54,633 bases of DNA, taken from contig NZ_BFAQ01000058.1 in assembly GCF_002933855.1 (NCBI RefSeq), positions 1-54,633 on the forward strand. Reading direction: 5' to 3'. Below, piece after piece: positions 16,793 to 25,359 of this stretch. This DNA comes from Vibrio penaeicida (lineage in GTDB: Bacteria > Pseudomonadota > Gammaproteobacteria > Enterobacterales > Vibrionaceae). Under the pieces are notes generated by a model. That model had not been told where the DNA came from. It saw only the letters and a list, made by a program, of their open reading frames with translations, and did no database searches. Positions within the stretch are counted from its first letter, which is position 1, and each line of letters opens with the position of its first letter. A program made the translations under genes and the position numbers.

Positions 16793-16918
16793 AAGTTACT
16801 AAGAACAGAAAGTCACTGAAAATAGATCGCTACTACGAATAAATCGCTACCGAGAACTAATCGCTACTGAGACAACTTGCTACTAAGACAAATTGCTATT
16901 GAGAATAGGAGGTTGCTA
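16793..16918. repeat. 17-bp imperfect tandem repeat array upstream of ankyrin gene
   Basis: Seven units of 16-17 bp: 16793-16809, 16810-16825, 16826-16842, 16843-16859, 16860-16876, 16877-16892 and 16893-16909 (type unit ATCGCTACTGAGAACTA). A partial eighth unit (TTGCTATG) carries the ankyrin start codon. The GGAGG ribosome-binding site is a variant of the repeat edge. Confidence 0.85.
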
Positions 16919-17385
16919 TGAAATCCCTACTTATCCGAATCTTGCTTGTTAGTACTACCTGGCTGCCATCACTTAGCTTTGCAACTCAAGCATCCCAACC
17001 CGATTCGCTGGAGAGTCAGCAAAAGTCGTTAATTCAATATTTCTTTGCTGCGGCTCGAACGGGGGAAGAAGAGGTCGTGCGCACCTTTGTAAAATCGGGC
17101 TTCCCCATCAACCAAATTAACCCTCAAAGTTACACCGCACTTATGGTCGCTGCCTACCACGGGCAATCTGAAATCGTAAAAACATTGCTCCACTACGGCG
17201 CAGATACTTGCATCCAAGACAAGCGCGGTAATACCGCCATTATGGGGGCTTTGATTAAGGGAGAGTTTTCTATCGCCACAACCTTATATGGCTATGATTG
17301 CGACCCTACGTTAAGAAACAAAGCGGGCATGACGCTAGAAGAGTTTGCAGAATTTTGGGGCAAAAAAGACTTGTTGGTAAAGTAA
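16918..17385 (+). CDS. ankB: exported ankyrin-repeat protein, catalase partner
   Basis: 155 aa with a signal peptide (MKSLLIRILLVSTTWLPSLSFA) and about three ankyrin repeats: SYTALMVAAYHGQSEIVKTLLHYGAD, then NTAIMGALIKGEFSIATTLYGYDCD, then MTLEEFAEF. In Pseudomonas aeruginosa the periplasmic AnkB next to katB is needed for full catalase activity; size, location and neighbour match that model. The GGAGG ribosome-binding site is 5 bases before the ATG. Unusually, the upstream leader is a tandem repeat array that runs into the start codon. Confidence 0.82.
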   Translation: MKSLLIRILLVSTTWLPSLSFATQASQPDSLESQQKSLIQYFFAAARTGEEEVVRTFVKSGFPINQINPQSYTALMVAAYHGQSEIVKTLLHYGADTCIQDKRGNTAIMGALIKGEFSIATTLYGYDCDPTLRNKAGMTLEEFAEFWGKKDLLVK

Positions 17386-17405
17386 CCTCAGATGCTGCCC
17401 CTTAA

Positions 17406-18512
17406 TTACCTAGAGTTAGAAGCAAATATACATTGCTGCTGATTGGCCAATTTCGCTTGATACATGGCGCTATCGGCAGCCTTTTTCACTTGCTCTAAAT
17501 CTTGCCCATTTTCAGGAGCAATGGCGGCGCCAATACTGACGCCAACGGTATAATAATGACCATCGTACATGATGGGCTCCCCCATCAACGTTTGAATTTT
17601 GCTGGTTATCGTTTGTACATCCTCTTTTTCACGAACCTGCTCAAGCACCACAATAAATTCATCACCCCCCACTCGGCTAGCAAACCCTTCATGTTTCACT
17701 GCCGTTTTTAGCCGCTCCGCAGTTACTCTCAAGCAATGGTCTCCGGCATCATGGCCATAGGTATCATTCACTGCTTTAAACTTATTCAAATCCAAAAACA
17801 GGAGCCCAACGTGATATTGAGTATTTTGATTCCGCTTTAAAGCCTGATAAAAAAGGTCTCGCATTAATTTAAATGTGGGTAATTGAGTAAGATCATCGTG
17901 ATTCGCTTGCCATTGAATGTAGTCTCTTTGAAGTTGCAACTCATGCATTAAACGTCGAGTTGCATCCCGATACTTATACAGCGAGTAACTCGTGATACTG
18001 AAAAACATCATCATGCAAATCACATATCCAGCCCAATGTGCAGGGCTGTGAATCAGGTCTGCGACCAATATTTTGGGCGTTAGAAAGTCCATTATAAATG
18101 CCGCCCCCACCATCACCGTAAAAATGGACACCACTGCAATATAACAGTTCGTCCACTTTTGGCTGAAACACATTGAGACAACAAAAATAGACAGGGGAAA
18201 GAGTAAGATACTGCCAGCCATTGGTCCTATCGATATAAACCCTAACGCAAAATTAATGAACAGGATCACCACAATATATATGGCTTTCTTATGCGTTCTG
18301 ATTTTGTTGCGGCGAAACGTAATGAACAATAAGCAACAAACCAAAAAAAAGTTGATGGCTAAAGTCAGGTTGAGGCCGTAATTCCATGTGCGTATCGCAA
18401 GAGCAGATAACCCAATGATGCTGTAAACACTGCCCAATACAAGGATTAGGTTGATCAGCTTTCTTCTGACCGACGCTTCTAAATGAGCGACTTTGCTATT
18501 TTTGAGATACAT
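17406..18512 (-). CDS. membrane diguanylate cyclase (GGDEF)
   Basis: 368 aa. Residues about 15-180 form five or six membrane helices. A short linker (LMHELQLQRDYIQWQANHDDLTQLP) leads to a GGDEF domain with DTYGHDAGD and an intact RVGGDEF active site, so it should make cyclic di-GMP. The RxxD inhibitory site is absent: the residue five before GGDEF is Phe. ATG 18512 is chosen over the upstream GTG at 18524 because GGTGGGG sits 6 bases ahead of it. It converges on the ankyrin gene with only 20 bp between the stop codons. Confidence 0.9.
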   Translation of the reverse strand: MYLKNSKVAHLEASVRRKLINLILVLGSVYSIIGLSALAIRTWNYGLNLTLAINFFLVCCLLFITFRRNKIRTHKKAIYIVVILFINFALGFISIGPMAGSILLFPLSIFVVSMCFSQKWTNCYIAVVSIFTVMVGAAFIMDFLTPKILVADLIHSPAHWAGYVICMMMFFSITSYSLYKYRDATRRLMHELQLQRDYIQWQANHDDLTQLPTFKLMRDLFYQALKRNQNTQYHVGLLFLDLNKFKAVNDTYGHDAGDHCLRVTAERLKTAVKHEGFASRVGGDEFIVVLEQVREKEDVQTITSKIQTLMGEPIMYDGHYYTVGVSIGAAIAPENGQDLEQVKKAADSAMYQAKLANQQQCIFASNSR

Positions 18513-18899
18513 CTTATTCCCCACCAGATAAGCACTTAATAGTCTTAAGCAAAGTGTGGGTTATTTGGAATGGAGAACAGATTCAAAATTGATATATTTT
18601 TCACAAATTCTCATTTATTAAGCAAATGAGAGACCTTGCATGAATTTTGAGTGGCGAGGAACTGAAACGAATTTGAATTGTTAAACCTCAATAATCTTTA
18701 GTAACAATATTGTTAATTTACCCTCTTGGTTTTGCAACCAAAATTTTACATATAAAGCTCAACTCTAAGATATCTCACAATCGATTTTTTATATTTGAAT
18801 AGTCATCATAAAAGCTCTAAAACCCTATTGAGCATAAATATTTATAAATTTAGCATTTTAAATAATATATTTATTAAATAGTTCAACAAGGATCCATCC
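18513..18899. other. 387-bp AT-rich divergent intergenic region
   Basis: No gene. It contains a perfect 14-bp palindrome TAACAATATTGTTA (18702-18715), a possible operator, and a hairpin TTGGTT/AACCAA (18726-18741) followed by AATTTTA. Promoters for both flanking genes must lie here, but none is clear. Confidence 0.5.
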
Positions 18900-20471
18900 G
18901 TGCCGCTATCCAAACCACTTTTTACCATTTTGGTGATATCAACATCACTGCTTTCTGCGTTTAATTCCAGTGCTCAAACACCCCCTAAAGATCCAAGTTT
19001 ATTTGAACAATACAGCTGGGGTGCAATGCCTCCGAAGTACCAATCTTATCTATCCGAACCGAATAACCAGCACATAACAAAAGCCGTAGTCACCGCTATT
19101 GGTGCAGAAGATTACCTCGCGAGAGAACCTGTACTAAAACGAATCCAACCTGTGGTAGATGATTGGATTCAAGGTAGAAGAATGTTTTTGACCACAAAGG
19201 TTGGTGATGCATTGGAGCTTCTAGAGTCTGGACAGGAAAGCCTTATAGACTTTCAACCAGAGCCCAATATTCAGCGATGCGCCATTATTTCTGGTGAAAC
19301 CTGTTCTGAGAAAACGAAACACCTACCCTATCAGAAGCGGCATAAAGCAGAACTTGCCTGCAAAATTAACCATATTGAGAAAAACTGCCAAGATTGGCAG
19401 GAACACGCTACCCCTTTTTATAAAACCACTCAGATCATCGCTAGTCACATTGCCTTAGCACTCTGGATGGATGTAAATGACCGTGTTTCATGGAGTCTTA
19501 CCAATAATACTTCTGAAGAGCTGCATTCGATGTGGAAAGAGAAAAACGTTCTGATGGCTTACACACCTTATGAAATGTTGAATACCAAGTCTCGTCGTTT
19601 TATCAACACATACCCTTCACTCGATTCGGTGACAATTGCTGATATCGCCGCTTTCTTCTCACCTAAGTTTACCTATATCTATAACTCCTCTCCATATGAG
19701 AATTACCAATGGCTGATGGAAAGTTTTGGAACAAAAATTTCACCTTCAAGTACTCAAGAAGACGTGCTAAGAGAACTGTTTACACTGACTCAGAAATTTG
19801 AACACGGCGCCAGCTCCGACATCTTCTACAAGAACAAAGCTGGACAATCCACTGCCATTGATGTGGAGAGCAGTATTGATGTACCTAGATACATGCCCGT
19901 TCCGTTTTCTTTCCTTCGATTGAGAACGCCGCACATGGCAATTAAGGGCTGTCACAGCGCAACTCGAATTGTTCACTCTTTAGCAAAAACGTTGAATATT
20001 CCATCATCCATTGTATTGGGTGACAACAAGTTACCAGCCGATGAATCGCCATTTTCTACGAATCACTCCATGCTGTATTTTCCAACAGTCGACCGTTGGC
20101 TTAGCCACGGTGATGATATCTATGGTGAAAGGGATCTTTTCCGATACATAGAAGATAAACTGGACATCACCATCCCAAAATCCCAATTTACTCAAATACC
20201 TGAACTTGCAGCCTGCCGCGGGCAAGAAAGCGTTGGGTTGTGTATTTCTTCCCGTTGGAAAATCAATAAAACACTCGAAGGTTATCTCGCTGACCCAGCC
20301 AATCACAAGACTTGTCTGGAAGCCATTCGCGGCATTCTTCCAGGTAATCACGACGCGCTTATTTTCAGTGACAGCGAGCGAAGCGCCATGCTCTCAAGGC
20401 TAGGTTTCTCGAACGATGCATCATTCGAACAGGCATGCAAAAAAAAGTGGAGCGATATCTTTGGTAGTTAA
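18900..20471 (+). CDS. secreted transglutaminase-like cysteine protein
   Basis: 523 aa with a signal peptide (residues 1-25, ending NSSAQT). The C-terminal half carries a transglutaminase-like triad: Cys351 in IKGCHSATRIVHSLAKTLNIPSSIVLG, His389 in TNHSMLYFP and Asp405 or Asp406 in LSHGDDIYG. Such folds act as proteases, amidases or crosslinkers. The N-terminal 300 residues are helical, with cysteines suited to disulfides, and resemble nothing I recognise. GTG 18900 has AAGGA 8 bases upstream and gives the signal peptide at the right place. It stands alone, convergent with the SDR gene. Function unknown. Confidence 0.72.
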   Translation: MPLSKPLFTILVISTSLLSAFNSSAQTPPKDPSLFEQYSWGAMPPKYQSYLSEPNNQHITKAVVTAIGAEDYLAREPVLKRIQPVVDDWIQGRRMFLTTKVGDALELLESGQESLIDFQPEPNIQRCAIISGETCSEKTKHLPYQKRHKAELACKINHIEKNCQDWQEHATPFYKTTQIIASHIALALWMDVNDRVSWSLTNNTSEELHSMWKEKNVLMAYTPYEMLNTKSRRFINTYPSLDSVTIADIAAFFSPKFTYIYNSSPYENYQWLMESFGTKISPSSTQEDVLRELFTLTQKFEHGASSDIFYKNKAGQSTAIDVESSIDVPRYMPVPFSFLRLRTPHMAIKGCHSATRIVHSLAKTLNIPSSIVLGDNKLPADESPFSTNHSMLYFPTVDRWLSHGDDIYGERDLFRYIEDKLDITIPKSQFTQIPELAACRGQESVGLCISSRWKINKTLEGYLADPANHKTCLEAIRGILPGNHDALIFSDSERSAMLSRLGFSNDASFEQACKKKWSDIFGS

Positions 20472-20632
20472 TGTCTGTCGGTAATGAAAGGATGTTGGTA
20501 ATTAGCTCTGTTGATCCAAATCTTAGCTTTTGATTCGGCACTGACCTATCACCTATTCCAACTTTGGACCTTGCGACGAAAACGTAAACCGCAAAAGGGC
20601 AACAGCGATACTGTTAAAATCGCCTAGCGTAA

Positions 20633-21355
20633 CTACCAAGGAATAACCGAGCCATCGTAAGCCAGCAGTTGCCCACTTTGCGATGGTTCGGTACTTTCGA
20701 TGACGGCAATCAGATCGCATGCAACTCGCTCTGGTGTAAACAACTTACCTTCGGGAACATTACGCTGAAAAGGCTCAGAGAGATGAGTATCGGTTGTACC
20801 CGGATGCAAAGCGAGTACGGTTGCTTTGGGAAGTGTGCGCCCCCACTCGATACTCAGTGTTTTAATGATCATGTTCAGCGCCGCTTTGGATGCTCGGTAG
20901 CTATACCAACCACCTAAACGGTTATCGCTGATACTGCCGACTTTGGCTGAAATCGCGGTAAACATAGGGTGGTGACTTTTTCTGAGTAAGGGAAAGGCGT
21001 ACTTGGCTAGTAAGAGCGAAGGCAGGGCATTCGAATTCATCGCTTCTATAAAATACGTACTGTCTATTTGCTGAATATTCTTTTCAGGCGAATGGTCGTG
21101 TGAATGTAAAAAGCCAGCAGCGTTGATGACCCAATCTAGTGATTGAATTCGACCTAAGGCATTTTTTACGGAATCGTCGCTAGCAGCATCCATTTGTATC
21201 CAACGTAAATTCGGATCAGATAATTCTGGCAGGTTACGTCGATACGTCGCGAAAACACCATCTTCGGGGTATTCTTTTAGCAAGTGTTTCACCATTGCCA
21301 GACCAATACCTCCGTTTCCTGCCACCACCAATCTATTCAAGCTAGAGCTCCTCAA
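20633..21355 (-). CDS. short-chain dehydrogenase/reductase, C-factor-like
   Basis: 240 aa Rossmann-fold SDR: RLVVAGNGGIGLAMVKHLL for the nucleotide, WVINAAGFLH, and the catalytic YSYRASKAALNM (Tyr and Lys). The C-terminal ALHPGTTDTHLSEPF resembles the C-factor group of SDRs. The substrate is unknown. Its start overlaps the end of the photolyase gene by 14 bp, so the two are probably co-transcribed. Confidence 0.85.
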   Translation of the reverse strand: MRSSSLNRLVVAGNGGIGLAMVKHLLKEYPEDGVFATYRRNLPELSDPNLRWIQMDAASDDSVKNALGRIQSLDWVINAAGFLHSHDHSPEKNIQQIDSTYFIEAMNSNALPSLLLAKYAFPLLRKSHHPMFTAISAKVGSISDNRLGGWYSYRASKAALNMIIKTLSIEWGRTLPKATVLALHPGTTDTHLSEPFQRNVPEGKLFTPERVACDLIAVIESTEPSQSGQLLAYDGSVIPW

Positions 21356-22892
21356 TGCGTTGTAAATTCATATCCGCGGTCTTTAAGATCGCCTCTTGCA
21401 CTTCTAAATCCATGTTGTCCCAGCTTCTGTAGATCATTCCGATACGTGGATTCTTACTAAGCAATTCTCGGTGTTGATTCATGAATCGCCAGTAAAAACC
21501 ATTAAACGGACAGGCTGTATCACCGCTTCGCTGCTTAACGTCGTAGCGGCACCCTTTGCAGTAATCACTCATTTTATTGATGTAAGAGCCGCTGGCTGCA
21601 TAAGGTTTGGTCGCAACAACGCCACCATCAGCAAACAGTGCCATCCCACGAGTGTTGGGCATTTCTACCCATTCAATCGCATCTACGTAGATACCCAAGT
21701 ACCAAGCATCGACTTCATCAGGACGACACCCCGTTACCAGCGAGAAATTCCCTGTGATCATCAACCGTTGAATGTGATGGGCATAGGCGTAATCTAACGA
21801 CTGACTAATGGCTTGTTTCATGCAGTGCATACGAGTTTCGCCCGTCCAAAAGTAACGGGGAAGTGGGCGCGTGGCATTCAAATGATTCTTCTGCGCGTAT
21901 TCCGGCATGTTTGCCCAATAAACCCCGCGAATATATTCTCTCCAACCGATTATTTGACGTACGAACCCTTCGATTTGATCAAGTGAAACCAAGCTATTGG
22001 GTTGTTCATAACAAGTGAGTGCGGCATCTACGACTTCCATTGGCGACAATATTTTTGCATTGAGAGCGAAAGACAGGCGGCTATGGTAAAGGCTCCATTT
22101 GGCTTTATGTTGCTTGGTCATCGCATCTTGAAAAGTACCAAAAAGGGGTAAGCAAACCTGGCAAAAATGCGCCAACAAGTTCAATGCTTGAGAACGATTT
22201 ACCGGCCAGAGCAGGGAGCCATCGATATGCCCGATGTTTTTTACATCGTGCCTTTCCAAACGCTGCAAGATCTCGCTAACGTCATTAGCGAACATGAGCG
22301 GCTCGGGCAACTGTTCAATGTCGGCGGGTTTGAGCTTCTTGCGATTATTGGCGTCGTAGTTCCACTTACCTCCAACAGGCTTATCGTTCGCATCCAGTAA
22401 AATGCCATATTGCTTGCGAATGCGCCGATAAAAGTGCTCCATTAAAACATGCTTCCCTTTAGGAAACTGGGCAGGGATAAACTCCTCATTCAGCATGAAA
22501 TGCTCTGTGTCTGCATTTCGAACTTCCACACCCTCCACGCTTAAAGACTGTAATTGCTGGGCTAGCCGAAATTCGTCTGGGTTTTGGTATTCAAGGTATG
22601 TCGCCCCAGTTTGTCGACACAACTGGGTCAGAAGTTCAGAGAGGTCTTTGTAGGCTTGTGTGTCATCCAACGTCATATACTTAACTTGATGACCCGAATC
22701 TAACAACCAACAAGAGAAGGCTTCCATTGCAGAGAAGAAAGCGCATACCTTTTGTATGTGGTGTTGCGCGTAATCCGTTTCTTGTTTTAGCTCTGCTATC
22801 AGATAAAGCGTCGATTCATCCACTTGGCGAAACCAAGAATGCTGATAGTTCAGTTGATCGCCCAAGATTAAGCGGATTCTTTTTGTTTTCAT
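21342..22892 (-). CDS. FeS-type photolyase/cryptochrome (FeS-BCP family)
   Basis: 516 aa, matching deoxyribodipyrimidine photolyase-related proteins. The N-terminal Rossmann domain starts RLILGDQLNYQHSWF; the C-terminal FAD-binding helical domain includes ITGNFSLVTGCRPDEVDAWY. Four cysteines suited to a 4Fe-4S cluster are visible: one in TGCRPD, then CKGC and a fourth in TACPFNGFYW. Characterised members repair (6-4) photoproducts using light. It is the first gene of a two-gene unit with the SDR. Confidence 0.9.
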   Translation of the reverse strand: MKTKRIRLILGDQLNYQHSWFRQVDESTLYLIAELKQETDYAQHHIQKVCAFFSAMEAFSCWLLDSGHQVKYMTLDDTQAYKDLSELLTQLCRQTGATYLEYQNPDEFRLAQQLQSLSVEGVEVRNADTEHFMLNEEFIPAQFPKGKHVLMEHFYRRIRKQYGILLDANDKPVGGKWNYDANNRKKLKPADIEQLPEPLMFANDVSEILQRLERHDVKNIGHIDGSLLWPVNRSQALNLLAHFCQVCLPLFGTFQDAMTKQHKAKWSLYHSRLSFALNAKILSPMEVVDAALTCYEQPNSLVSLDQIEGFVRQIIGWREYIRGVYWANMPEYAQKNHLNATRPLPRYFWTGETRMHCMKQAISQSLDYAYAHHIQRLMITGNFSLVTGCRPDEVDAWYLGIYVDAIEWVEMPNTRGMALFADGGVVATKPYAASGSYINKMSDYCKGCRYDVKQRSGDTACPFNGFYWRFMNQHRELLSKNPRIGMIYRSWDNMDLEVQEAILKTADMNLQRIEEL

Positions 22893-22985
22893 AAAACCTC
22901 AAAAGTCGGTGTTTTGATTTCACCCTCCCTTCTTACGTCCTACGAATTCAACCGATCACCCATTTTTTCTATCTACTAATCAACC

Positions 22986-23052
22986 GCTTTTCTATTCTCA
23001 CTTAAAGCTCTTTTCCACTCTCACTAAAAGCTCTTTACCACGCTCACTAAAA
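22986..23052. repeat. 21-23-bp tandem repeat, 3 imperfect copies
   Basis: Units 22986-23006, 23007-23029 and 23030-23052, each GCTCTTT-, CTCACTAAAA-like. They abut the terminator hairpin at 23049-23069 and lie upstream of the photolyase start on the minus strand. Confidence 0.7.
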
Positions 23053-23069
23053 AGGCAGCCGAAGCTGCC
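23049..23069 (-). terminator. rho-independent terminator
   Basis: GGCAGC and GCTGCC form a 6-bp stem around a TTCG-type tetraloop, followed on the minus strand by five T. It ends the transcript of the gene at 23105-23785. Confidence 0.82.
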
Positions 23070-23104
23070 CTATCTATGCGCTTATAAAAGCGAGGAATAC
23101 ACGA

Positions 23105-23785
23105 TCACTTTCCGAGTAGTGCGTCCAAATTGACTTTGTTACCCAAAGGCTGAACCTGAATGTCAGCATAATCCATACGAATGGCTTCAAATTGCTTTGC
23201 CAATTCGCGTACATGGGCTTCATCTTTGGCAATAAAGGCCACATGGTAAATCGGTCTTGTTACGCCGTCACTTATCTTTTGAGTATTCAAGTAGGCAGAT
23301 GTTAGAAAGCCCGCTTGATTTAAGCTAACCACACGCTGCAGATCAATACCCAGAACTCGGTCAATTTCTATTGGATCAACGCCTTCTTTCCATGTCATGG
23401 TAATACCATAGTTGTACACCAAGGGAGTTTTATCTAACCACTTTTGCCCCAGAGCCTGTATCCCTGCAATCTTGACGAGATCCTGCTTGTACAAAGGCAG
23501 CTCCTTAAGTGTATCTCTTACTTGCTGTTCATTGTCTCCACTGATCACAAAGCGAATCAAGCGAGTGGGCTTTCCGTCCAATTCGCTATCATAAATGTAC
23601 ATATCTTTGACATCGCCTTTTTCAATCAATTGCCCGAATGCTGCCTTCTGTTCGGGCATGGCTTCCAACACTTTGGAGTGGTCTTTCGTGTTCCATGCCA
23701 ATTCAACACCAAAATCGACTGCATTGGCCGACATTGTGCACAACATAGCGCCTACCAGAAAAACAGCTTTAGTAAATTTATTCAT
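23105..23785 (-). CDS. periplasmic protein of unknown function, duplicated alpha/beta domain
   Basis: 226 aa with a clear signal peptide (MNKFTKAVFLVGAMLCTMSANA). The mature part shows two similar halves: FGVELAWNTKDHSKVLEAMPEQKAAFGQLIEKGDV followed by a strand-helix pattern, then YGITMTWKEGVDPIEIDRVLGIDLQRVVSLNQAGFL with a similar pattern. This suggests two dimeric ferredoxin-like (YciI or muconolactone-isomerase-like) domains. No catalytic motif was recognised. Its promoter region is next to the 266-bp palindromic element. Confidence 0.6.
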   Translation of the reverse strand: MNKFTKAVFLVGAMLCTMSANAVDFGVELAWNTKDHSKVLEAMPEQKAAFGQLIEKGDVKDMYIYDSELDGKPTRLIRFVISGDNEQQVRDTLKELPLYKQDLVKIAGIQALGQKWLDKTPLVYNYGITMTWKEGVDPIEIDRVLGIDLQRVVSLNQAGFLTSAYLNTQKISDGVTRPIYHVAFIAKDEAHVRELAKQFEAIRMDYADIQVQPLGNKVNLDALLGK

Positions 23786-23869
23786 GGTTTACCTCAATTT
23801 ATAATGATTTTCGATAACTTCGCGGGGTACAGAGTTTGCGAAGAGACCGAGTGTTTGCCTTCCAGCAAA

Positions 23870-24135
23870 TATACCCAAGTAACCGCAAGATATTAGATTC
23901 AGCGAGAATTAACTGGCTTTCAGACAAGGCAACGATATGAAGATTTAGTCGTTCTAAATCAAGAATCGGTAACGCAGTATGAAAGCCAGTTAAACTCGCC
24001 CTTGGGAGCCCATATTCTGCCCCATTTCATCGTTAAAGAACTTGGAAAGGACTCATCATTCCACTGCGTCCTTTTCCTTGAACTGAGCCAGAATATGCGG
24101 CTCTGAATCCCACATCTTGCGGTCACTTGGGTATA
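23870..24135. repeat. 266-bp long-form palindromic element with three-way-junction fold
   Basis: Terminal inverted repeats at 23870-23891 and 24114-24135 (TATACCCAAGT...CGCAAGAT, one mismatch) are extended by GATTCAG 23896-23902 with CTGAATC 24103-24109. Inside lie two further hairpins: 23902-23922 with 23980-23999 (apical GATTTAG-TCGTT-CTAAATC), and 24006-24019 with 24089-24103. The ends match the short palindromes elsewhere in the window. It is ERIC-like or MITE-like, with no coding capacity. Confidence 0.8.
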
Positions 24136-24143
24136 TAATGTGC

Positions 24144-24593
24144 CTACCAACGCGATCGATAACTTCGGTGACAAGAGCGACACGTCTTTTCTGCCTGCTT
24201 TAACCCTTGTTCCGCTAACGATAAATCCTGCTCTTTACTCCCTTGTTGAAAAGAGACATACCCGTTGTGAAGTTCAAACAACAGGGCATCAAACTTTTCA
24301 GGTTTGCTCCAAACTAATGCTTTTGCCTTACTCCCACTCTCGCTTCCGTGTGGAAACGCATTGAACAATAAGCCGCTGTTTTCAACGAGTACATCACTCG
24401 CTTCGAGTACTGCGTTCCAATCTATTTCAGACTTCTCGATCATTTCGACGGCTTCATCGGTCTTGGTTTCAATGATCGAAAATGCTTCTTGTCTCGATTC
24501 AATGGCATCGTCGTGCTTTGCCAATACACAGGCTGGCATAAACAACGCCACGTATGTAACTAGCTTGGTAAACCTTTTGTTAGACGCTCTCAT
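24144..24593 (-). CDS. cytochrome c'-type periplasmic heme protein
   Basis: 149 aa with a signal peptide (MRASNKRFTKLVTYVALFMPACVLA) and a C-terminal heme-attachment motif CRSCH at the usual place for cytochrome c' (EKTCRSCHRSYRS). The helical body (EAFSIIETKTDEAVEMIEK, WNAVLEASDVL) fits a four-helix c' fold, known to bind NO or act in electron transfer. Start uncertain: ATG 24593 or ATG 24608. It is transcribed divergently from cytochrome b561, a frequent partner. Its stop lies 8 bp from the long palindromic element. Confidence 0.82.
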   Translation of the reverse strand: MRASNKRFTKLVTYVALFMPACVLAKHDDAIESRQEAFSIIETKTDEAVEMIEKSEIDWNAVLEASDVLVENSGLLFNAFPHGSESGSKAKALVWSKPEKFDALLFELHNGYVSFQQGSKEQDLSLAEQGLKQAEKTCRSCHRSYRSRW

Positions 24594-24665
24594 CTTTTGT
24601 ACACCCATAAGTTCTATTGACGCCGTTATGTGCGTCTTTTGTTTAGACCGAAATAATTTACAACA

Positions 24666-24689
24666 CAATTATTGCACTTGCAACTATTG
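24666..24689. promoter_or_regulatory. candidate MarR-type operator
   Basis: Imperfect 24-bp dyad with 9 of 11 positions matching per arm. The core is TTGCA-CT-TGCAA, centred at 24677/24678 in the divergent promoter between cytochrome c' and cytochrome b561. A MarR regulator is encoded two genes downstream. One arm, CAATAGTTGCA, recurs at 25337-25347 just before the marR start. Confidence 0.5.
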
Positions 24690-24732
24690 CAGATTATATT
24701 ATTAGCAAAGCAATCAACTCAAGAGCGACATT

Positions 24733-25356
24733 ATGAAAATTTGGGATTTACCAACTCGTATTTACCACTGGCTACAGGCTGTATTATTTATTGCATTGTT
24801 AGGATCAGGTTTTTCAGGCAATGGACCACACATCCAAATAGGACTTGTACTTTTCACCTTGTTGATGTGGCGGATATGCTGGGGGTTAATAGGGAGCACA
24901 ACCAGTCGTTTTCAACAGTTTTTGGCATCACCCAGTACTGTCGTTAGGTATGTTAAGACCGGAAAGTCGAACCAAATTGGACACAACCCAGCAGGCGGGT
25001 GGATGGCGTTCTTGATGATATTCACGTTGTTATTTCAATGCTTATCTGGAATGGCAATCGCAGGGCAGTTTGATGGGTTAGTATTTGCCGAAAACGTCTT
25101 AACAGACGATGTATTTTTCGTTATTGAAAGCATGCATATGATCTGTGCTAGGCTCCTTCCGGCTCTCATTGCTTTGCATGTCGGAGCCATCGTTTTTTAT
25201 AAATACAAAGGCATATCACTGACTTGGGCAATGGTGACTGGCATTCAAAAACACATAAACACTAACGTAACCGTCTATTTTGCTTCGAATATTCGTGCCT
25301 TAGTGGTGCTAGCCATTGCAATTTCCGTTACCATTGCAATAGTTGCATTTGCATAA
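24733..25356 (+). CDS. cytochrome b561-family membrane protein
   Basis: 207 aa with four to five membrane helices. It starts MKIWDLPTRIYHWLQAVLFIALLGSGFSG, where the His of YHW is a usual heme ligand. Further histidines are in GHNPAGGWMAF, SMHMICARL and ALHVGAIVFY. Diheme b561 proteins pass electrons between quinone and periplasmic c-type cytochromes, which fits the divergent cytochrome c' gene. It is followed after 3 bp by a MarR regulator. Confidence 0.9.
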   Translation: MKIWDLPTRIYHWLQAVLFIALLGSGFSGNGPHIQIGLVLFTLLMWRICWGLIGSTTSRFQQFLASPSTVVRYVKTGKSNQIGHNPAGGWMAFLMIFTLLFQCLSGMAIAGQFDGLVFAENVLTDDVFFVIESMHMICARLLPALIALHVGAIVFYKYKGISLTWAMVTGIQKHINTNVTVYFASNIRALVVLAIAISVTIAIVAFA

Positions 25357-25359
25357 GAG

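Noticed and set aside
16793..16918. Possible CRISPR array
   Set aside because: Units are only 16-17 bp, contiguous and degenerate, with no spacers and no cas genes.
23444..23896. 150-codon plus-strand frame
   Set aside because: It lies antisense to the exported protein gene at 23105-23785, which has a clear signal peptide and terminator.
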